Origin: Prevotella sp.
GTDB lineage: Bacteria > Bacteroidota > Bacteroidia > Bacteroidales > Dysgonomonadaceae
Length of the DNA: 64,000 nucleotides
Assembly: GCA_031285625.1 (NCBI GenBank)
Contig: JAITVV010000092.1
Coordinates: 124,001-188,000 of the forward strand
Direction: 5' to 3'
The notes beneath the pieces were generated by a model. It saw nothing but the letters and a program-made list of their open reading frames with translations. It did not search any database and was not told the DNA's origin. The translations under genes and the position numbers were made by a program. This document shows positions 62,260 to 64,000 of this stretch, piece after piece. Position 1 is the stretch's first letter, and each line of letters starts with the position of its first letter.

Positions 62260-62456
62260 TACTCCTAATGAGATTCGAACTCATATTCCCTTTCGGGCAG
62301 TACGGCTCTAAATACGCTTCCCTACTTTTCAGTTAAGAATTTCGGTGCATCTGTAAAATCTACCCATAACAACGCGCAGCTATTACGGGGCTATCCATAC
62401 ACTCTATGGTAAGTCTAAATTTTGCCACAGGCTTTTCCTTTTAAGCTATAGGAGCA
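62260..62456 (-). ncRNA. tRNA-like RNA with a large insertion in the anticodon loop
   Basis: About 197 nt on the minus strand. The 7-bp acceptor pairs GCTCCTA (62455-62449) with TAGGAGT (62267-62261). TA follows as positions 8-9, then a D-arm GCTT-AAAAGGAA-AAGC. A T-arm ATGAG-TTCGAAT-CTCAT lies at 62284-62268 and a variable-arm-like CCC-GAAA-GGG precedes it. TGTGG...CCGTA can form the anticodon stem, but about 115 nt replace the anticodon loop, with internal hairpins (CCATA...TATGG; CCCGTAA...TTATGGG). No CCA is encoded. It is not a standard tRNA or tmRNA. It starts 6 nt after the 62-kb Y RNA. Confidence 0.7.
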
Positions 62457-62461
62457 AATTA

Positions 62462-62614
62462 TAAACGAGGTAACAGGCGAAAAGAGACTGTTTATCCTGC
62501 TCTACCACTGAGCTACACTCCCGTTAATTTGTATTACTGAGAGAGTGAGGGGACTCGAACCCCCGACCCGGGCATTAAAAGTGCGAAGTAACTCTAATCT
62601 ACGACACTCGTTTT
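62462..62614 (-). ncRNA. Y RNA with a complete, circularly permuted tRNA mimic
   Basis: About 153 nt on the minus strand. The ends AAACGAG/CTCGTTT pair (62607-62613 with 62463-62469). The 5' motif is GTGTCGTAG-ATT-AGAGTTACTTCG and the 3' motif CTCTTTTCGCCTGTTACC. Between them, in order, are a T-arm (GGGGG-TTCGAGT-CCCCT), CACTCTC (62547-62541), an 18-nt linker, GGGAGTG (62522-62516) and a D-arm (TAGCTCAGTGGTAGAGCA). CACTCTC and GGGAGTG pair over all seven positions with one G-U, so the tRNA 3' half precedes its 5' half. Confidence 0.88.
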
Positions 62615-62650
62615 ATGCTTTGTATATGAATGATCGCTTGTTTGATGATA

Positions 62651-62686
62651 CAAAGTAAAAGCACCGGAGCGCAGTGTTTTTGCGTA
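62651..62686 (-). promoter_or_regulatory. RNA-repair inverted repeat and -7 box of the 62-kb Y RNA
   Basis: On the minus strand: TACGCA (62686-62681), a 7-bp spacer, TGCGCT (62673-62668), then after 9 bp TTACTTTG (62658-62651). The -7 box is the same as in the Y RNA array promoter and the spacing is equal. The RNA's terminal stem starts about 37 bp downstream. Confidence 0.75.
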
Positions 62687-62877
62687 CAGATATTTATTTG
62701 ATAAATAATTTTAGAAATAGTTATGATAAGACTAATAATCAACATTTTGTACAAAACATTATATAAATAGTGAGACAACTACAATTATCATATTTATAAA
62801 TTTCATATGAGTTGTTAATTAAAAATACAAAGATAATGTCTTACTTTGTGCCACATTAATAACACAACTAACTACAC

Positions 62878-63564
62878 ATGATAAGAATAACCATTTTATC
62901 GATCCTTCTCCTTGTAATATCCCAAAATATACAGGCACAATCTGAAACAATCACAGACAGTATCTACATAAAAGCAGATGAAATGCCTCAGTTTCCCGGT
63001 GGTGAAGAGGCTTTAGTCAGACATATATCATCCAATTTAAGCTATCCTCGAATAGCGATCGAGGCAGGCGTACAAGGCCGTGTGGTTGCACGCTTTGTTG
63101 TCGGGGCAACAGGTCTGGTCAGAGATATAGAAATTATGAGAAGTCTACACCCTGAATGCGACAAAGAAGTAATAAGGGTAATAAACCTGATACCACAATG
63201 GATACCTGGGAAAATGGATGACGAAAATGTCTCAGTCTACTTTACCTTACCTGTAATCTTCCGGCTACCGCATGATTATATAACAGATGATGAAAATGAT
63301 TCAACAGAGGAGTATGATTCAACTGAGGATATTATTTTGACCGAAAGTGAGTATGGACCAGCTGACTCAGCGGAAGAATTCATTTCGAATTTCGAGCGCT
63401 TTATGAATGAGATTTATTTATTACCCGATCCCGATAATTATGTAAATGACTTTAATACAATAAGTAAAGACTATATAAAATTTCAGGATCAACTCAACGA
63501 AGAGCAGGTTATGCAATTAGTAAAAATACTGGAAGATGCACAGAAACAGGAAAAAGAAAAGTAA
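62878..63564 (+). CDS. TonB C-terminal-domain protein
   Basis: A 228-residue secreted protein (signal peptide ending NIQAQ at about 21). Residues 30-128 form a TonB C-terminal domain: MPQFPGGEEALVRHISSNLSYPRIAIEAGVQGRVVARFVV, then DKEVIRVINLIPQWIPGKMDDENVSVYFTLPVIFRL. The usual N-terminal membrane anchor and Pro-rich spacer of energising TonB proteins are missing, so it may be a periplasmic partner rather than an energy transducer. The last 90 residues are acidic and of unknown fold. It stands alone between the ncRNAs and the convergent dipeptidase gene. Confidence 0.82.
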   Translation: MIRITILSILLLVISQNIQAQSETITDSIYIKADEMPQFPGGEEALVRHISSNLSYPRIAIEAGVQGRVVARFVVGATGLVRDIEIMRSLHPECDKEVIRVINLIPQWIPGKMDDENVSVYFTLPVIFRLPHDYITDDENDSTEEYDSTEDIILTESEYGPADSAEEFISNFERFMNEIYLLPDPDNYVNDFNTISKDYIKFQDQLNEEQVMQLVKILEDAQKQEKEK

Positions 63565-63572
63565 ATAGTTAT

Positions 63573-64000
63573 CTATTGTTTTTCTGTGGCTGCCTGAACA
63601 GCAGACATTACTCTTAAGAAATTGCCACCCCATATTTTTGCGATATCTTCATCCGAGTATCCTCTTTCCAGAAGCTTTACTGTTATATTAATCATATCAT
63701 TACTCCCATTGCAGCCAATGAGTCCGCCGCCGCCATCAAAATCGGAAGCGATACCTACATGGTCTATTCCTGCCACTCTGACTGCATAATCTATATGGTC
63801 GACAGCATCCTCTAATGAGGCTTTCTTCCTGTCCTTATTGATGAATAAGTCTACCAGACAAATCTGTACTACTCCACCATTCTTGGCTATCGCCTGCATC
63901 TGCTTATCAGTCAGGTTACGGTCATTAAAACACAACGCTTTTACGGATGAATGAGAAGCAATAATAGGTTGGGTAGACAGATTGATGACATCCCAGAAAG
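63573..64000 (-). CDS. Membrane dipeptidase family M19 (partial, runs off the window)
   Basis: The C-terminal 142 residues of a renal-dipeptidase-like metalloenzyme that hydrolyses dipeptides. Its start lies beyond the right edge. Family signs are PIIASHSSVKAL (a metal-site His), NDRNLTDKQMQAIAKNGGVVQI, HIDYAVRVAGIDHVGIASDFDGGGG (substrate-site Asp) and DEDIAKIWGGNFLRVM at the C terminus. It is convergent with the TonB-domain gene, with stops 8 bp apart. Confidence 0.9.
   Translation of the reverse strand, partial: FWDVINLSTQPIIASHSSVKALCFNDRNLTDKQMQAIAKNGGVVQICLVDLFINKDRKKASLEDAVDHIDYAVRVAGIDHVGIASDFDGGGGLIGCNGSNDMINITVKLLERGYSDEDIAKIWGGNFLRVMSAVQAATEKQ

Noticed and set aside
62260-62456. 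tmRNA (ssrA) or group I intron-containing tRNA
   Set aside because: There is no tag reading frame and length is under 200 nt, and none of the usual group I core sequences was seen. An unusual intron cannot be fully excluded.

Overview
The window is low-GC DNA from a member of the Bacteroidota, probably of the order Bacteroidales. The evidence is a SusC/SusD pair with GH92, GH38 and GH130 glycosidases, promoter boxes of the form TAnnTTTG, no obvious Shine-Dalgarno sequences, a Bacteroidota-type DksA-like protein and a 1136-residue IleRS. A Dysgonomonas-like genus would fit, but that is a guess.

Layout. 1-7.8 kb is housekeeping: a response regulator and histidine kinase, ileS, a DksA-like gene, lspA, a DUF4296 lipoprotein and a small unknown gene. 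7.9-16.8 kb is a long minus-strand run devoted to ADP-ribose chemistry. It holds three ADP-ribosylglycohydrolases, a TARG1-like macro domain, the RNA 2'-phosphotransferase KptA, DUF4291, two tandem NADAR proteins, a J-domain/kinase-like protein and a Nudix protein. 17.1-19.1 kb is a CbrC-like/unknown/WYL-regulator operon. 20.8-29.7 kb holds two sets of RNA-repair enzymes: an Rnl-type ligase with an HD-phosphohydrolase/kinase, and a Hen1 / Pnkp-type ligase / 5'-kinase-3'-phosphatase operon. A spondin-domain lipoprotein, a DUF4377 lipoprotein and a KamA-like radical SAM gene lie around them. 30-41 kb is the most unusual part: an SF2 helicase with membrane segments, a NYN-LOTUS protein, the Ro60 orthologue Rsr (TROVE), an RlaP-like nucleotidyltransferase and seven Y RNA genes. 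41.2-61.6 kb is a polysaccharide utilisation locus for mannan-type glycans. 62.2-62.7 kb carries an eighth Y RNA and a tRNA-like RNA. The window ends with a TonB-domain protein and a partial dipeptidase.

Main result. Eight minus-strand RNAs share the 5' motif GTGYCGTAG-N3-AGRGWTACTTCG, a complementary terminal stem and a 3' motif near CTCTTTTCGCYTGTTACC, so they look like Ro-binding Y RNAs. Several enclose tRNA mimics. In the clearest case the tRNA is circularly permuted (3' half before 5' half) with a complete 7-bp acceptor stem, and the Ro-binding helix takes the place of the anticodon arm. A shared inverted repeat, TACGCA-N7-TGCGTA, lies 9-10 bp upstream of the -7 box of rsr, of two Y RNA loci and of the hen1 operon. 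A fifth copy precedes the operon encoding the WYL regulator. This suggests one regulon that joins Ro/Y RNA surveillance with RNA end-healing and ligation. KptA and the ADP-ribose enzymes next door could supply the 2'-phosphate removal and by-product clearance that such ligation needs.

Limits: everything was read by eye. Families were recognised from motifs, and no alignment, folding or database search was run.
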